From assembly GCF_001514205.1 (NCBI RefSeq), contig NZ_KQ948775.1, forward strand, positions 233,891 through 297,890: 64,000 nt of DNA, given 5' to 3'. The position numbers and the translations under genes are program-made. Source of the stretch: Streptomyces griseoruber. GTDB taxonomy: Bacteria; Actinomycetota; Actinomycetes; Streptomycetales; Streptomycetaceae. Positions 1-7,293 of this stretch are shown here, piece after piece (the first letter of the stretch is position 1; every line of letters begins with the position of its first letter). The notes under the pieces are model-generated. The model had not been told where the DNA came from, did not search any database, and saw only the letters and a list, made by a program, of their open reading frames with translations.

Positions 1-1155
1 ACCGCAACAACCACCCCCCGAACAACCGCCCTGCACTGGTACGCCGCCGTCGCCGAGCGGGCCCTTGTCGCCGTGCTCGAACCCGGTCTCGACCAGGACG
101 ACCGGTGCCGCCCCACCTCCGCCCAGCCGGCGGCCCACGCGGCGTACGTCCGGGACGTACCGGCCTTCCCGGGGCCCGAGGAGGCCTTCATCTGGGCCGA
201 CACCGAACTGGAGAACATCGTCGCCCTGGCCGAGCCGGCCTTGGCCGAGGGCGGGGCCGGGGACGTCGAGGCCGCGCTCGTCTCCACCCTCCTCCGGCTC
301 CTCTTCCCCTGCCTCCAGCGCCGGGGGCGGGTCGCCGAGATGGAGGTGCTCGGGCAGGTCGCGCTGCGCACGGCCCGGCGGCTCGGGGACGCGCCGGCGG
401 AGGCGTACGCCCTCGGTGACCTCGCCGGTCTGCACTTCCTGACCGGCCGGCTCCAGGACGCCCTCGCCCTCAACGGCCGTGCCCTGACCATCTGGCGGCG
501 GCTCGGCCGGCTGTCCTGGATCCGCCGCTGCCTCAACAACCGGGGGCTGCTGCTGGAGAGCCTCGGCCGGTACGAGGAGTCAGGCGACGCCCTGCGCCAG
601 AGCCTCGGGTACTCGCGCCAGCTGAACGACCCGCACGGCGAGGCCATCACCCACAGCCACCTCGGCAACCTGTACGAGCACACCGACCCGCGCGCCGCCA
701 TCGAGCAGCACCGCCTCTCGCTGGCCCTCGGGGACCGGATCGGCGCCGTGATCGTGCAGCACTCGGCGCACTGCAACATCGGCTACGCCCATCTCACCCT
801 CGGTGAACCGGCCGCCGCCCTGCCGCACTTCGAGGAGAGCCTGCGCATCCTCGGCGGCCACAGCGACTGGCACGGCGAGTCGCAGACCCGGCTCGGGCTG
901 GTCCGCGCGCTGCGGCTGCTGGGCCGGACCGGACCGGCCGCGGGGGAGTGCGCCGAACTGCTGCACCGCGCCGACGCCCGCGCCGACCGCTACACGGGCG
1001 GCCTCGCCCGGCACCAGCACGGTCTGCTGCTGCACGAGCAGGGACGTACGGACGAGGCGCGCGCGCAGTGGCGGGCGGCCCTGGAGGCACTGGACGGGAC
1101 GGACGAGACCACCGTCGTGGCCGAGATCGAGGGGCTGCTCGGCCGGCCCGGGTGA
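1..1155 (+). CDS. C-terminal part of a TPR-containing transcriptional regulator (AfsR/SARP or NB-ARC type), 5' truncated
   Basis: The reading frame is already open at the first base, so the gene begins upstream of the window. The visible 384 residues are repeated helical pairs of tetratricopeptide type, for example segments starting AYALGDLAGLHFLTGR and AITHSHLGNLYEHTD, with A/G/Y/L spacing typical of the C-terminal sensory part of AfsR-like or NB-ARC/TPR regulators. A TPR array of this kind usually binds a partner or holds the regulator inactive. The DNA-binding and NTPase domains are outside the window, so the exact subfamily cannot be fixed. The stop codon (1153-1155) directly abuts the stop of the convergent polymerase gene. 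Confidence 0.75.
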   Translation, partial: TATTTPRTTALHWYAAVAERALVAVLEPGLDQDDRCRPTSAQPAAHAAYVRDVPAFPGPEEAFIWADTELENIVALAEPALAEGGAGDVEAALVSTLLRLLFPCLQRRGRVAEMEVLGQVALRTARRLGDAPAEAYALGDLAGLHFLTGRLQDALALNGRALTIWRRLGRLSWIRRCLNNRGLLLESLGRYEESGDALRQSLGYSRQLNDPHGEAITHSHLGNLYEHTDPRAAIEQHRLSLALGDRIGAVIVQHSAHCNIGYAHLTLGEPAAALPHFEESLRILGGHSDWHGESQTRLGLVRALRLLGRTGPAAGECAELLHRADARADRYTGGLARHQHGLLLHEQGRTDEARAQWRAALEALDGTDETTVVAEIEGLLGRPG

Positions 1156-2877
1156 TCACTTCGCGTCGGCATAGCACTCCACCACCGCCGTCGTGAACGG
1201 GAACCGCACCGGCGTCTCCCCGAACGTCAGCCGCCCCGCGAGGCCGGCCGCCTCCTTGATGGCGGCGACGACCGCTTCCGCCTCCTCCTCGGGACAGTGC
1301 ACGATCACCTCGTCGTGCTGGAAGAAGACCAGCTCGGCCGCCATGTCCGCGCAGGTCCGGCGCAGCGCGGCGAGCAGCAGCAGCGCCCAGTCGGCGGCGC
1401 TGCCCTGGACGACGAAGTTACGGGCGAAGCGGCCACGCGCGCGTGCGTCGGAGGAGGCGTACCCCGGTACCCATGGCCGGCTCTCCTCCGGTTCCGCGCC
1501 CTCGGCCGGGGCGACGGGGTCGACCGGGATGCCGGCTTCGTCCGTGCCCGTCTCGCCCGCGCCGGCCGCCGGCGGGCAGGTCCGGCCCAGCCAGGTCCGC
1601 ACGAGCCGGCCCTCCTCGCCCGCCCTGGCCGCCTCGTCGACGTAGGCCACCGCGCGCGGGAAGCGGCGGCGGAGCGCGGCGAGGTTCTTCAGGCCGTCGC
1701 CGGAGGTCTGGCCGTAGACCGCGCCGAGCACGGCCAGCTTCGCCTGGTCGCGGTCGCCGGAGAAGGCGCGGTCGGAGACGGACTGGTAGAGGTCGCTCTC
1801 CTGGCCGGCCACCTCCATCAGACCGGGGTCGCGGGAGATCGCCGCGAGGACGCGCGGCTCCATCTGGTCGGCGTCGGCGACGACGAGCCGCCAGCCGGGA
1901 TCGGCGACCACGGCCCGCCGGATGACCTTGGGGATCTGCAGGGCGCCCCCGCCGTTGGTGACCCAGCGGCCGGTGACCGTGCCGTGCGCCAGGAACTCGG
2001 GGCGGAAGCGGCCCTCGCGCACCCAGTCGTGCAGCCAGGACCAGCCGTGGGCGACCCAGATGCGGTACAGCTTCTTGTACTCGATGAGCGGTTTCACCGC
2101 CGGATGGTCGAGGGACTGCAACTCCCAGCGGCGGGTCGACCTCACCCGGATCCCGGCCTGTCCGAACGCCTTGAGCACATCGGCGGGCAGATCGGGGCGG
2201 ACCCGGCGGCCGAACGCGGCGGACACCTCGTCGGCCAGCTCGGCCAGCCGGCGGGGCTCGCCACCGCCCGTGTACCGCTCGCCGAGCAGGTCGTGCAGCA
2301 CCGCGCGGTGCACCTCGGCGCTCCACGGCAGGCCCGCGCGGTTCATCTCGGCGGCCACCAGCATCCCCGCCGACTCGGCCGCCGTCAGCAGCCGCATCCG
2401 GTCGGGGTGTTCCGTGCGTGTGTGCCGCCGTTGCTGCTCGGCGTAGACCTCGGCGAGGTCGGCCAGCGGCAGGGGGGCGGCCTGGACGGACCGTGGTTCG
2501 AACAGCGAGGACTGGGCCTGGGCGCCGGGCGCGGCGGAGCGCTGCGGCGGGTCCGGTGGTACGGGGCCGCCGCGCAGCCGGGCCAGGGCGGCGGCGGCCG
2601 AGCGGGGTTCGCCGTACCGCCCCTCGTGGCCGAGGAGGAGGGTCTCGGCGTCCTCGACGTCGTAGCACCGCTCCACTCGCACCCCCGTGGCGAGCAGGCG
2701 TGGGTACACCTCGGCCGTGGACCGCCAGACCCAGCGGGTGACGCCGGGGCGCTCGCGGACGGCCCGTGCGAGATCCGCCTCCCGCAGCACCGGCCCGGCG
2801 GGCAGCCCGTCCGGACCGAGGGGGGCGAGCTCCACGCCACCGTCCTCGGCCGGGGCGAGGGCCCACCGGTCGGTCAT
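1156..2877 (-). CDS. Family A DNA polymerase lacking a 5' nuclease domain (bifunctional 3'-5' exonuclease/DNA polymerase type)
   Basis: The protein has 573 residues, much shorter than PolA, and lacks the N-terminal 5' nuclease. The polymerase core is recognisable. Motif A is VADADQMEPRVL (about residues 333-344, equivalent to DYSQIELR). Motif B runs from RDQAK (about 376) to VYGQTSGD. Motif C is FQHDEVIVHCP near the C-terminus. The N-terminal 110 residues sit where the 3'-5' exonuclease fold is expected, but I cannot see a clean DxE motif, so proofreading is doubtful. It is probably an accessory or repair polymerase. The start is an ATG with no clear ribosome binding site; GACACT lies 6 bases upstream, so it may be leaderless. 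It converges on the preceding regulator with no spacing. Confidence 0.85.
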   Translation of the reverse strand: MTDRWALAPAEDGGVELAPLGPDGLPAGPVLREADLARAVRERPGVTRWVWRSTAEVYPRLLATGVRVERCYDVEDAETLLLGHEGRYGEPRSAAAALARLRGGPVPPDPPQRSAAPGAQAQSSLFEPRSVQAAPLPLADLAEVYAEQQRRHTRTEHPDRMRLLTAAESAGMLVAAEMNRAGLPWSAEVHRAVLHDLLGERYTGGGEPRRLAELADEVSAAFGRRVRPDLPADVLKAFGQAGIRVRSTRRWELQSLDHPAVKPLIEYKKLYRIWVAHGWSWLHDWVREGRFRPEFLAHGTVTGRWVTNGGGALQIPKVIRRAVVADPGWRLVVADADQMEPRVLAAISRDPGLMEVAGQESDLYQSVSDRAFSGDRDQAKLAVLGAVYGQTSGDGLKNLAALRRRFPRAVAYVDEAARAGEEGRLVRTWLGRTCPPAAGAGETGTDEAGIPVDPVAPAEGAEPEESRPWVPGYASSDARARGRFARNFVVQGSAADWALLLLAALRRTCADMAAELVFFQHDEVIVHCPEEEAEAVVAAIKEAAGLAGRLTFGETPVRFPFTTAVVECYADAK

Positions 2878-2946
2878 GCTGCGAGTGTCGCAGGAGGGTC
2901 TGACATTGATGCTGATACTCAGGTCGCGGTGGCCGTGGCTCGGCCC

Positions 2947-3681
2947 TCAGTCCTGGTCCGGCAGCCCCACGGTGAGCTTCGTGAGGGCCTGTGCGACCCA
3001 CCCTTCGACGGCGGGCTTGTCGATGCCGAGGTCCGACAGGACGCCCGTGCCGTTCTCGAACTCCAGCAGCGCCAGCAGGATGTGTTCGGTGCCGACGTAG
3101 TTGTGGCCGAGGCGCAGTGCCTCGCGGAAGGTGAGTTCCAGGACCTTCTTGGCGTCGGAGCCGTAGGGGACCAGCTCCGGGACCTCCTCGGCGGCGGGCG
3201 GCAGCGCGGCGCCGGCGGTCTGGCGCACGGTGTCCAGGAGGACCCCCTGCGCGGTGATCGCCTTGGCGGCCAGCCCCTCCGGTTCGGCCAGCAGGCCGAG
3301 CACCAGGTGCTCCGGGCGGCCCTCGGTGTTGCGGGCGGCGACGGCCTCGTTGTGGGCGGCCATCACCACGTTGCGGGCGCGCGGGGTGTAGCGGCTGAAG
3401 CCCTGGCTGGGGTCGAGGTCGGCCGACTCCTTGGGTACGAACCGCTTCTGCGCCGCCTGCCGGGTGACCCCCATGCTCCTGCCGATGTCCGTCCAGGAGG
3501 CGCCCGAGCGCCGGGCCTGGTCGACGAAGTGCCCGATCAGGTGGTCGGCCACCTCACCGAGGTGATCGGCGGCGATCACCGCGTCCTGGAGCTGGTCGAG
3601 GGGTTCGGGGTGGACCTTCTTGATGGCCGCGATGAGGTCGTCGAGCCGTACGGATGACGTGATGCCTGGGTTCGTCGTCAT
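2947..3681 (-). CDS. HTH plus double Clp-N domain protein, ClpC2-like putative autorepressor
   Basis: The protein has 244 residues. Around residues 59-82 is a helix-turn-helix (SWTDIGRSMGVTRQAAQKRF). Residues 90-240 are two Clp_N repeats (YTPRARNVVMAAHNEA..., then DAKKVLELTFREALRLGHNY...), the same fold as the N-domain of ClpC. No AAA+ module follows, so it cannot unfold substrates. Proteins of this build, such as mycobacterial ClpC2, are known to bind ClpC-targeting antibiotics or phospho-arginine ligands and, as I recall, repress their own gene. The upstream region fits this: two copies of a TGTCAACC-N3-GGTTGACA operator overlie the promoter. The ATG lies 6 bases after a -10 TACGGT, so the mRNA is predicted to be leaderless. 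Confidence 0.85.
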   Translation of the reverse strand: MTTNPGITSSVRLDDLIAAIKKVHPEPLDQLQDAVIAADHLGEVADHLIGHFVDQARRSGASWTDIGRSMGVTRQAAQKRFVPKESADLDPSQGFSRYTPRARNVVMAAHNEAVAARNTEGRPEHLVLGLLAEPEGLAAKAITAQGVLLDTVRQTAGAALPPAAEEVPELVPYGSDAKKVLELTFREALRLGHNYVGTEHILLALLEFENGTGVLSDLGIDKPAVEGWVAQALTKLTVGLPDQD

Positions 3682-3716
3682 GTGTCAACCGTAGGTTGAC
3701 ACTCAAGGACTGTCAA
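3681..3716 (-). promoter_or_regulatory. Leaderless promoter of the Clp-N/HTH gene
   Basis: On the minus strand, TTGACA (3716-3711) is followed by a 17-base spacer and TACGGT (3693-3688). Six bases later comes the ATG (3681-3679). This is a near-consensus sigma-70/HrdB promoter whose predicted transcription start coincides with the start codon. No Shine-Dalgarno sequence is present. Confidence 0.7.
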
Positions 3717-3729
3717 CCTCGGGTTGTCA
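3682..3729. promoter_or_regulatory. Twin operator TGTCAACC-N3-GGTTGACA
   Basis: GTGTCAACC-GTA-GGTTGACAC (3682-3702) is a perfect palindrome over the -10 region. TGTCAACC-TCG-GGTTGTCA (3711-3729) is a second copy with one mismatch, over the -35 region. The two dyad centres are 28 bases apart. The site lies between the leftward Clp-N/HTH gene and the rightward DUF2786 gene, so it could control both. Binding by the Clp-N/HTH protein is inferred from position. Confidence 0.65.
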
Positions 3730-3773
3730 GTGGGGTGTGTCCCTGCTCCCCGCGCGCGTGGCACGATCGACCG

Positions 3774-4883
3774 GTGAGCAGCACCGTCGACACCGCCTTC
3801 CGCACCGCCCTCTACGACACCGTGGACACCGCCCTCGACACCGGCGCCTCCCTCCTCGCCGCCGACCCCGCCGCGGACGCCGAACTCGACCGGCGCGGCA
3901 GGGAGTTCGTGGCGTCGGCCTGGCAGCGCGGCTGGCAGCCCGCCGACCTCGTACGGATCGTGCGGCGGGAACTGGAGGACGTCCACGTGCGCGTGCTGGC
4001 CGCGCTGATCCGCGCGCAGGCACCGGACGACAAGGCGCGCGGCCCCCGCTGGGCCGCCCAGCTCGCCGAGCTGCCCGCCGGGGTCCCGGCCCGCACCGAC
4101 CGCTTCTCGTCCGCGACCGCGGTCCTGGAGCTCTACCGCCTCCTGCTGCGCCTGCCCTCCCTCGACCCCCTCCAGGAGCCCCGGCCGGGGCCGGGCCGGC
4201 GGTCCGACTCCCGCATGCTCACCCGGATCCGCGCGCTGCTCGCCAAGGCGGAGGCCACCGGCTATCCGGAGGAGGCGGAGGCGCTCACCGCGAAGGCGCA
4301 GGAGCTGATGGCCCGGCACAGCGTCGACGAGGCGCTGCTCGACGCCCGGGCCCCGGACCCGGACGCGCCCGCCGCCTGCCGGATCGGGGTCGAGCCGCCG
4401 TACGAGCAGGCCCAGGCGATGCTGCTGGACGCGGTCGCGTCCGCCAACCACTGCCGGGCCGTCTGGAACGAACCTTTCTGCTTCTCCACGGTCGTCGGCT
4501 TCGAGGCCGATCTGGTGGCGGTGGAGCTGCTCCACACCTCGCTGCTGGTGCAGGCGCAGTCGGCGATGGTGAAGGCGGAGGCCGCGCAGCGGGCCGGCGG
4601 ACGCAAGCGGACCAAGACCTTCCGGCAGTCCTTCCTCGCCGCGTACGCCCATCGCGTGGGGGCGCGGCTCGCCGAGGTCGCGGCCGCCACCGAGAGCGAG
4701 GCCGGCCGGGACCTGCTCCCGGTCCTCGCCACCCGGGAGGTCGCCGTCACGGCCGCCACCGACCGGATGTTCCCGGACACGGTCACCACGAGGCTGCGCG
4801 GCGTCACCGACGAGGCGGGCTGGACCGAGGGAGCCGAGGCCGCCGACCGGGCGCAGGTCGCCGCCCGGCCGCGGCTCCCGTGA
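3774..4883 (+). CDS. DUF2786 domain-containing protein
   Basis: The protein has 369 residues from the GTG at 3774. The DUF2786 segment is clear in the middle (MLTRIRALLAKAEATGYPEE, then LTAKAQELMARHSVDEALLD). The C-terminal half is helical, with a basic stretch GGRKRTKTFRQSF. DUF2786 proteins have no assigned biochemical role that I know of. The GTG was chosen because VSSTVDTAFRT begins a conserved-looking N-terminus. CACGAT ends 6 bases upstream and no ribosome binding site is seen, so it too may be leaderless. The gene is divergent from the Clp-N/HTH gene and convergent, with a 6-base gap, on the next lipoprotein gene. Confidence 0.8.
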   Translation: MSSTVDTAFRTALYDTVDTALDTGASLLAADPAADAELDRRGREFVASAWQRGWQPADLVRIVRRELEDVHVRVLAALIRAQAPDDKARGPRWAAQLAELPAGVPARTDRFSSATAVLELYRLLLRLPSLDPLQEPRPGPGRRSDSRMLTRIRALLAKAEATGYPEEAEALTAKAQELMARHSVDEALLDARAPDPDAPAACRIGVEPPYEQAQAMLLDAVASANHCRAVWNEPFCFSTVVGFEADLVAVELLHTSLLVQAQSAMVKAEAAQRAGGRKRTKTFRQSFLAAYAHRVGARLAEVAAATESEAGRDLLPVLATREVAVTAATDRMFPDTVTTRLRGVTDEAGWTEGAEAADRAQVAARPRLP

Positions 4884-4889
4884 GGCGGG

Positions 4890-5432
4890 TCAGTCGCCCG
4901 CCTGCGTGAAGGCGCCCACCGAGGCGTCCGGTACGCCCGCGCTCTTCAGCGAGACGTCGCCGTAGGACCAGGGGAAGCTCTCGCTCTTGCCGGATCCCGG
5001 CAGGCTGTACTGCGCCGTCTTCACGGCGAGGCTCTTGTCGCCGCTCTCGCCGCGGACGTAGGTGATCGTGAAGGTGACCGTGCCCTGCTCCGGGACGGTC
5101 ACCTTCTGCTTCTGGGCGGCCGGGTCCTGCGGCACGCTCGCGGGGTCGCCGTCGGCGGAGAGGCCGACGGTGGGGAAGCCGTCCAGGGTGCACTCGGCAC
5201 CCTTGTTGGCGAGGGTGACGGTGACGTTGCCGGTGTCCCCGGCGGCGGGGGCGGCGTCGACCGGGCCGACCTCCTGGCCCAGGCCGTCGAAGGAGCAGGC
5301 GGAACCGGCGGCCGTGCCGCCGGAGGCGGAGGTCTTGCTCCCGGTGTCGTCCGAGCCGCTGTCGTCGCCGGAGCAGGCGGTGAGCAGCAGGGCCGCGGCG
5401 AGGGCGGTGACGGTGATCGGTACGGCGCGCAT
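4890..5432 (-). CDS. DUF4232-type secreted lipoprotein
   Basis: The protein has 180 residues. The N-terminus MRAVPITVTALAAALLLTAC is a lipoprotein signal peptide with lipobox LTAC, followed by a Gly/Ser/Asp-rich linker. The mature domain (ACSFDGLGQEVGPVDAAPAAGD..., with TLDGFPTVGLSADG) resembles the DUF4232 beta-sandwich found in many actinobacterial lipoproteins; function is unknown. The ATG at 5432 is chosen over upstream in-frame codons because it begins the signal peptide and has GGGGAC upstream. The protein is probably anchored to the outer face of the membrane. Confidence 0.8.
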   Translation of the reverse strand: MRAVPITVTALAAALLLTACSGDDSGSDDTGSKTSASGGTAAGSACSFDGLGQEVGPVDAAPAAGDTGNVTVTLANKGAECTLDGFPTVGLSADGDPASVPQDPAAQKQKVTVPEQGTVTFTITYVRGESGDKSLAVKTAQYSLPGSGKSESFPWSYGDVSLKSAGVPDASVGAFTQAGD

Positions 5433-5559
5433 GAGTGGTCCCCTGAGGTCTGTGGCGGTGCTGGAAGGATCATCACGTACGCGCACGGCGGCTCGCCGCG
5501 CGCCCCCACCCGTGCCCGCACTCCCCGGGTGCCGTGTGCTCCGGCCGACAGGCCCCGGG

Positions 5560-6090
5560 TCAGGAGCCGGTCCCGGCCGTCGGCAGCCCCGAGGGCAGCT
5601 GACCGTTCTCCGCCTTGGTGTACGTCTCCTTGCCCGCCGCGCCCGTCCAGGTCACCTTCAGGGTGTCGCCGTCGACCGAGTCGACCATGCCGGTCGTACG
5701 GTCCTTGGAGCCGGTGGGGCACTTGAGGTAGATCATCTTCATGCCCGCCTCCACGCTGGCGGTCCCGCTGCACACGGTCCCGCCGGTGGCGAACAGGGCG
5801 GCCTGCTTCCCGGTGACGATCAGCGCGACGGAGTCGCCGTCCGCCTTGGTGAGCCAGTTGCCCTCCAGCTCGTTCGACGCGGAGGCCGTGGCGCCGTCCG
5901 ACCCGCCGGCGGTCCCGCCGGTGCCGGCGGTCGCCGTGGCGGCGTTCGCGGACGGGATCGCCGAGGAGCCGTCGTCGTCGGACCCGCCGCCGCACCCGGT
6001 CAGCGCGAGCGCGCCCGCCAGCACCGCCACGGCCGCCACGGCCCGCATCGGCCGACGGGACGTGCCGCGCGAGTAGATCGCCGAAGTCAC
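5560..6090 (-). CDS. Secreted lipoprotein of unknown function
   Basis: The protein has 176 residues from a GTG at 6090 preceded by TGGGAG at a good distance. The signal sequence has arginines (TSRRPMRAVAAVAVLAGALA) and the lipobox LTGC, followed by an Asp/Ser/Ala/Thr-rich linker. The mature part has alternating hydrophobic strands (GNWLTKADGDSVALIVTGKQ, then KVTWTGAAGKETYTKAENGQ), suggesting a small beta barrel or sandwich. I do not recognise the family. It lies next to another lipoprotein gene on the same strand, but each has its own upstream gap and ribosome binding site. Confidence 0.7.
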   Translation of the reverse strand: MTSAIYSRGTSRRPMRAVAAVAVLAGALALTGCGGGSDDDGSSAIPSANAATATAGTGGTAGGSDGATASASNELEGNWLTKADGDSVALIVTGKQAALFATGGTVCSGTASVEAGMKMIYLKCPTGSKDRTTGMVDSVDGDTLKVTWTGAAGKETYTKAENGQLPSGLPTAGTGS

Positions 6091-6235
6091 TGCAAGCTCC
6101 CAAGGTGTAGCCGGACGGGCCGGACGGGCCGGACCGGAAGGACCGCAGCAAGCTACCAGCACGCCCACCCGGAACCCTGGGGACGACCTGTGACCTCCAA
6201 GGACACACCTGTGACCCGCGGAGCGGGCCGGTGGC

Positions 6236-6541
6236 CTACCAGGAAGCCTTCCGCACCCCCGGCAGACATCCCGCGTGCGCCTGCTCCCGCAGGCCCAGCC
6301 GGGACAGCCCGAACGCCCGGACGTAACCGCGCGGCCGCCCGTCCACCTGGTCCCGGTTGCGCACGCGCGTGGCGCTCGCGTCCCTCGGCTGCCGGCGCAG
6401 CTCCCGTTGGGCGGCCAGCCGCTCGGCCTCCGTCGAGGAGGGCCGCCGCAGGATCTCCTTCAGCTCGGCCCGCCGCTCGGCGTACCGCGCGACGGTCTCC
6501 CGCCGCTGCTCGTTCTTCGCGATCTTGCTCTTCTTCGCCAT
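6236..6541 (-). CDS. rpsN: 30S ribosomal protein S14, zinc-independent paralogue
   Basis: The protein has 101 residues and is a recognisable S14 (MAKKSKIAKNEQRRETVARYA, ending RGYVRAFGLSRLGLRE). The CxxC...CxxC zinc knuckle of the zinc-type S14 is absent; only one cysteine remains (HAGCLPG). Such C-minus paralogues replace the zinc-containing protein on the ribosome when zinc is scarce, freeing zinc. The gene follows rpmB by 16 bases on the minus strand with GAGGG before the ATG. It is expected to be repressed by Zur with the rest of this block. Confidence 0.92.
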   Translation of the reverse strand: MAKKSKIAKNEQRRETVARYAERRAELKEILRRPSSTEAERLAAQRELRRQPRDASATRVRNRDQVDGRPRGYVRAFGLSRLGLREQAHAGCLPGVRKASW

Positions 6542-6557
6542 CGGACCCTCAGCCCCT

Positions 6558-6794
6558 TCAGACCCGGATGCCGCGGGCGCGGATCCGCGCCACCGCCGCC
6601 TCGACGCCGATCGCGTCGACCGTCTTGATCCCGCGCGCGCTCAGCCGCAGCCGTACCTGACGCCCCTCGCCGGGCAGCCAGTACCGCTTGGACTGGACGT
6701 TCGGGTCGAAGCGGCGGGACGTCCGCCGGTGGGAGTGCGAGATCCGGTTGCCGAACCCGGGCCGTGCCCCGGTCAGCATGCAGTGCGCGGACAT
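6558..6794 (-). CDS. rpmB: 50S ribosomal protein L28, zinc-independent paralogue
   Basis: The protein has 78 residues with the L28 signature MSAHCMLTGARPGFGNRISH and SKRYWLPGEGRQVRLRLSAR. The pair of CxxC motifs of zinc-type L28 is missing. It is the first gene of the leftward rpmB-rpsN operon and is divergent from rpmG. The intergenic region carries a Zur-like box, so expression should rise on zinc depletion. GAGAGG lies about 10 bases upstream of the ATG. Confidence 0.92.
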   Translation of the reverse strand: MSAHCMLTGARPGFGNRISHSHRRTSRRFDPNVQSKRYWLPGEGRQVRLRLSARGIKTVDAIGVEAAVARIRARGIRV

Positions 6795-6828
6795 GGGTGA
6801 CGTACCTCTCTCTGCCAGCTATCGCTAA

Positions 6829-6843
6829 TGGATGTCATTTTCA
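6829..6843. promoter_or_regulatory. Zur-like operator between rpmB and rpmG
   Basis: Read on the minus strand this is TGAAAATGACATCCA. It agrees with the Streptomyces Zur box as I know it (TGAAAATGATTTTCA-like) at about 12 of 15 positions, with a perfect left half. It lies just upstream of the rpmG -10 hexamer TAAGAT and in the leader/promoter region of rpmB, a position that could block both divergent transcripts when Zur is zinc-loaded. Confidence 0.7.
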
Positions 6844-6856
6844 GTAAGATACCAGC

Positions 6857-7021
6857 ATGGCACGCAACGAACTCCGCCCGGTCGTCAGGCTCCGGTCCAC
6901 GGCGGGGACCGGCTTCACGTACGTCACCCGTAAGAACCGCCGCAACGACCCGGACCGTATGACCCTCAGGAAGTACGACCCGGTCGCCGGCCGCCACGTC
7001 GACTTCCGAGAGGAGCGCTGA
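6857..7021 (+). CDS. rpmG: 50S ribosomal protein L33, zinc-independent paralogue
   Basis: This is a 54-residue protein. It reads MARNELRPVVRLRSTAGTGF, then YVTRKNRRNDPDRMTLRKYD, and ends REER. It is clearly L33, with no cysteines, so it is the zinc-free form. The ATG lies exactly 6 bases after TAAGAT and has no Shine-Dalgarno sequence, so it is predicted to be leaderless. It starts the rightward zinc-starvation operon rpmG-rpmE2-COG0523-rpsR; the rpmE2 start follows the stop by 2 bases. Confidence 0.92.
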   Translation: MARNELRPVVRLRSTAGTGFTYVTRKNRRNDPDRMTLRKYDPVAGRHVDFREER

Positions 7022-7023
7022 CC

Positions 7024-7293
7024 ATGCGCGAGGCGATCCACCCGGCGTACGGCCCGGTCGTCTTCCGCGACCGCGCCGCGAACCACGCCTTCCTGACCCG
7101 CTCGACGATGACCCGCTCGACGATGACCGGCGAGAAGACGATCGAGTGGGAGGACGGCCGCACCTACCCGGTCGTCGACGTCGAGATCTCGAACGTCAGC
7201 CACCCCTTCTACACCGGCACCGCCCGCGTCCTGGACACCGCCGGCCGCGTCGAGCGCTTCGAGCGCCGGTACGGGAAGCGGGGCGGTTCGTGA
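7024..7293 (+). CDS. rpmE2: 50S ribosomal protein L31 type B (zinc-independent)
   Basis: The protein has 89 residues (MREAIHPAYGPVVFRDRAAN..., then TYPVVDVEISNVSHPFYTGT). It is L31 type B without the cysteine pair of type A. Residues 25-34 contain an in-frame duplication, TRSTM-TRSTM, caused by a 15-bp tandem repeat (7096-7125). The tail is Arg/Lys-rich. The stop codon overlaps the GTG of the COG0523 gene, implying translational coupling. It is part of the Zur-type operon. Confidence 0.92.
   Translation: MREAIHPAYGPVVFRDRAANHAFLTRSTMTRSTMTGEKTIEWEDGRTYPVVDVEISNVSHPFYTGTARVLDTAGRVERFERRYGKRGGS
7096..7125. repeat. 15-bp tandem repeat inside rpmE2
   Basis: ACCCGCTCGACGATG occurs twice head to tail (7096-7110 and 7111-7125) and adds five residues in frame. 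It looks like a recent slippage duplication in the flexible loop before GEKTIEWEDG. Confidence 0.9.

Noticed and set aside
1297..3657. Very long open frame opposite the polymerase and Clp-N genes
   Set aside because: It is antisense to two clear genes, is Arg/Gly/His-rich without motifs, and reflects the high GC content that removes stop codons.
3701..3707. HspR (HAIR) operator half, ACTCAAG
   Set aside because: The partner CTTGAGT seven bases away is missing; the heptamer sits by chance between the two TGTCAACC dyads.
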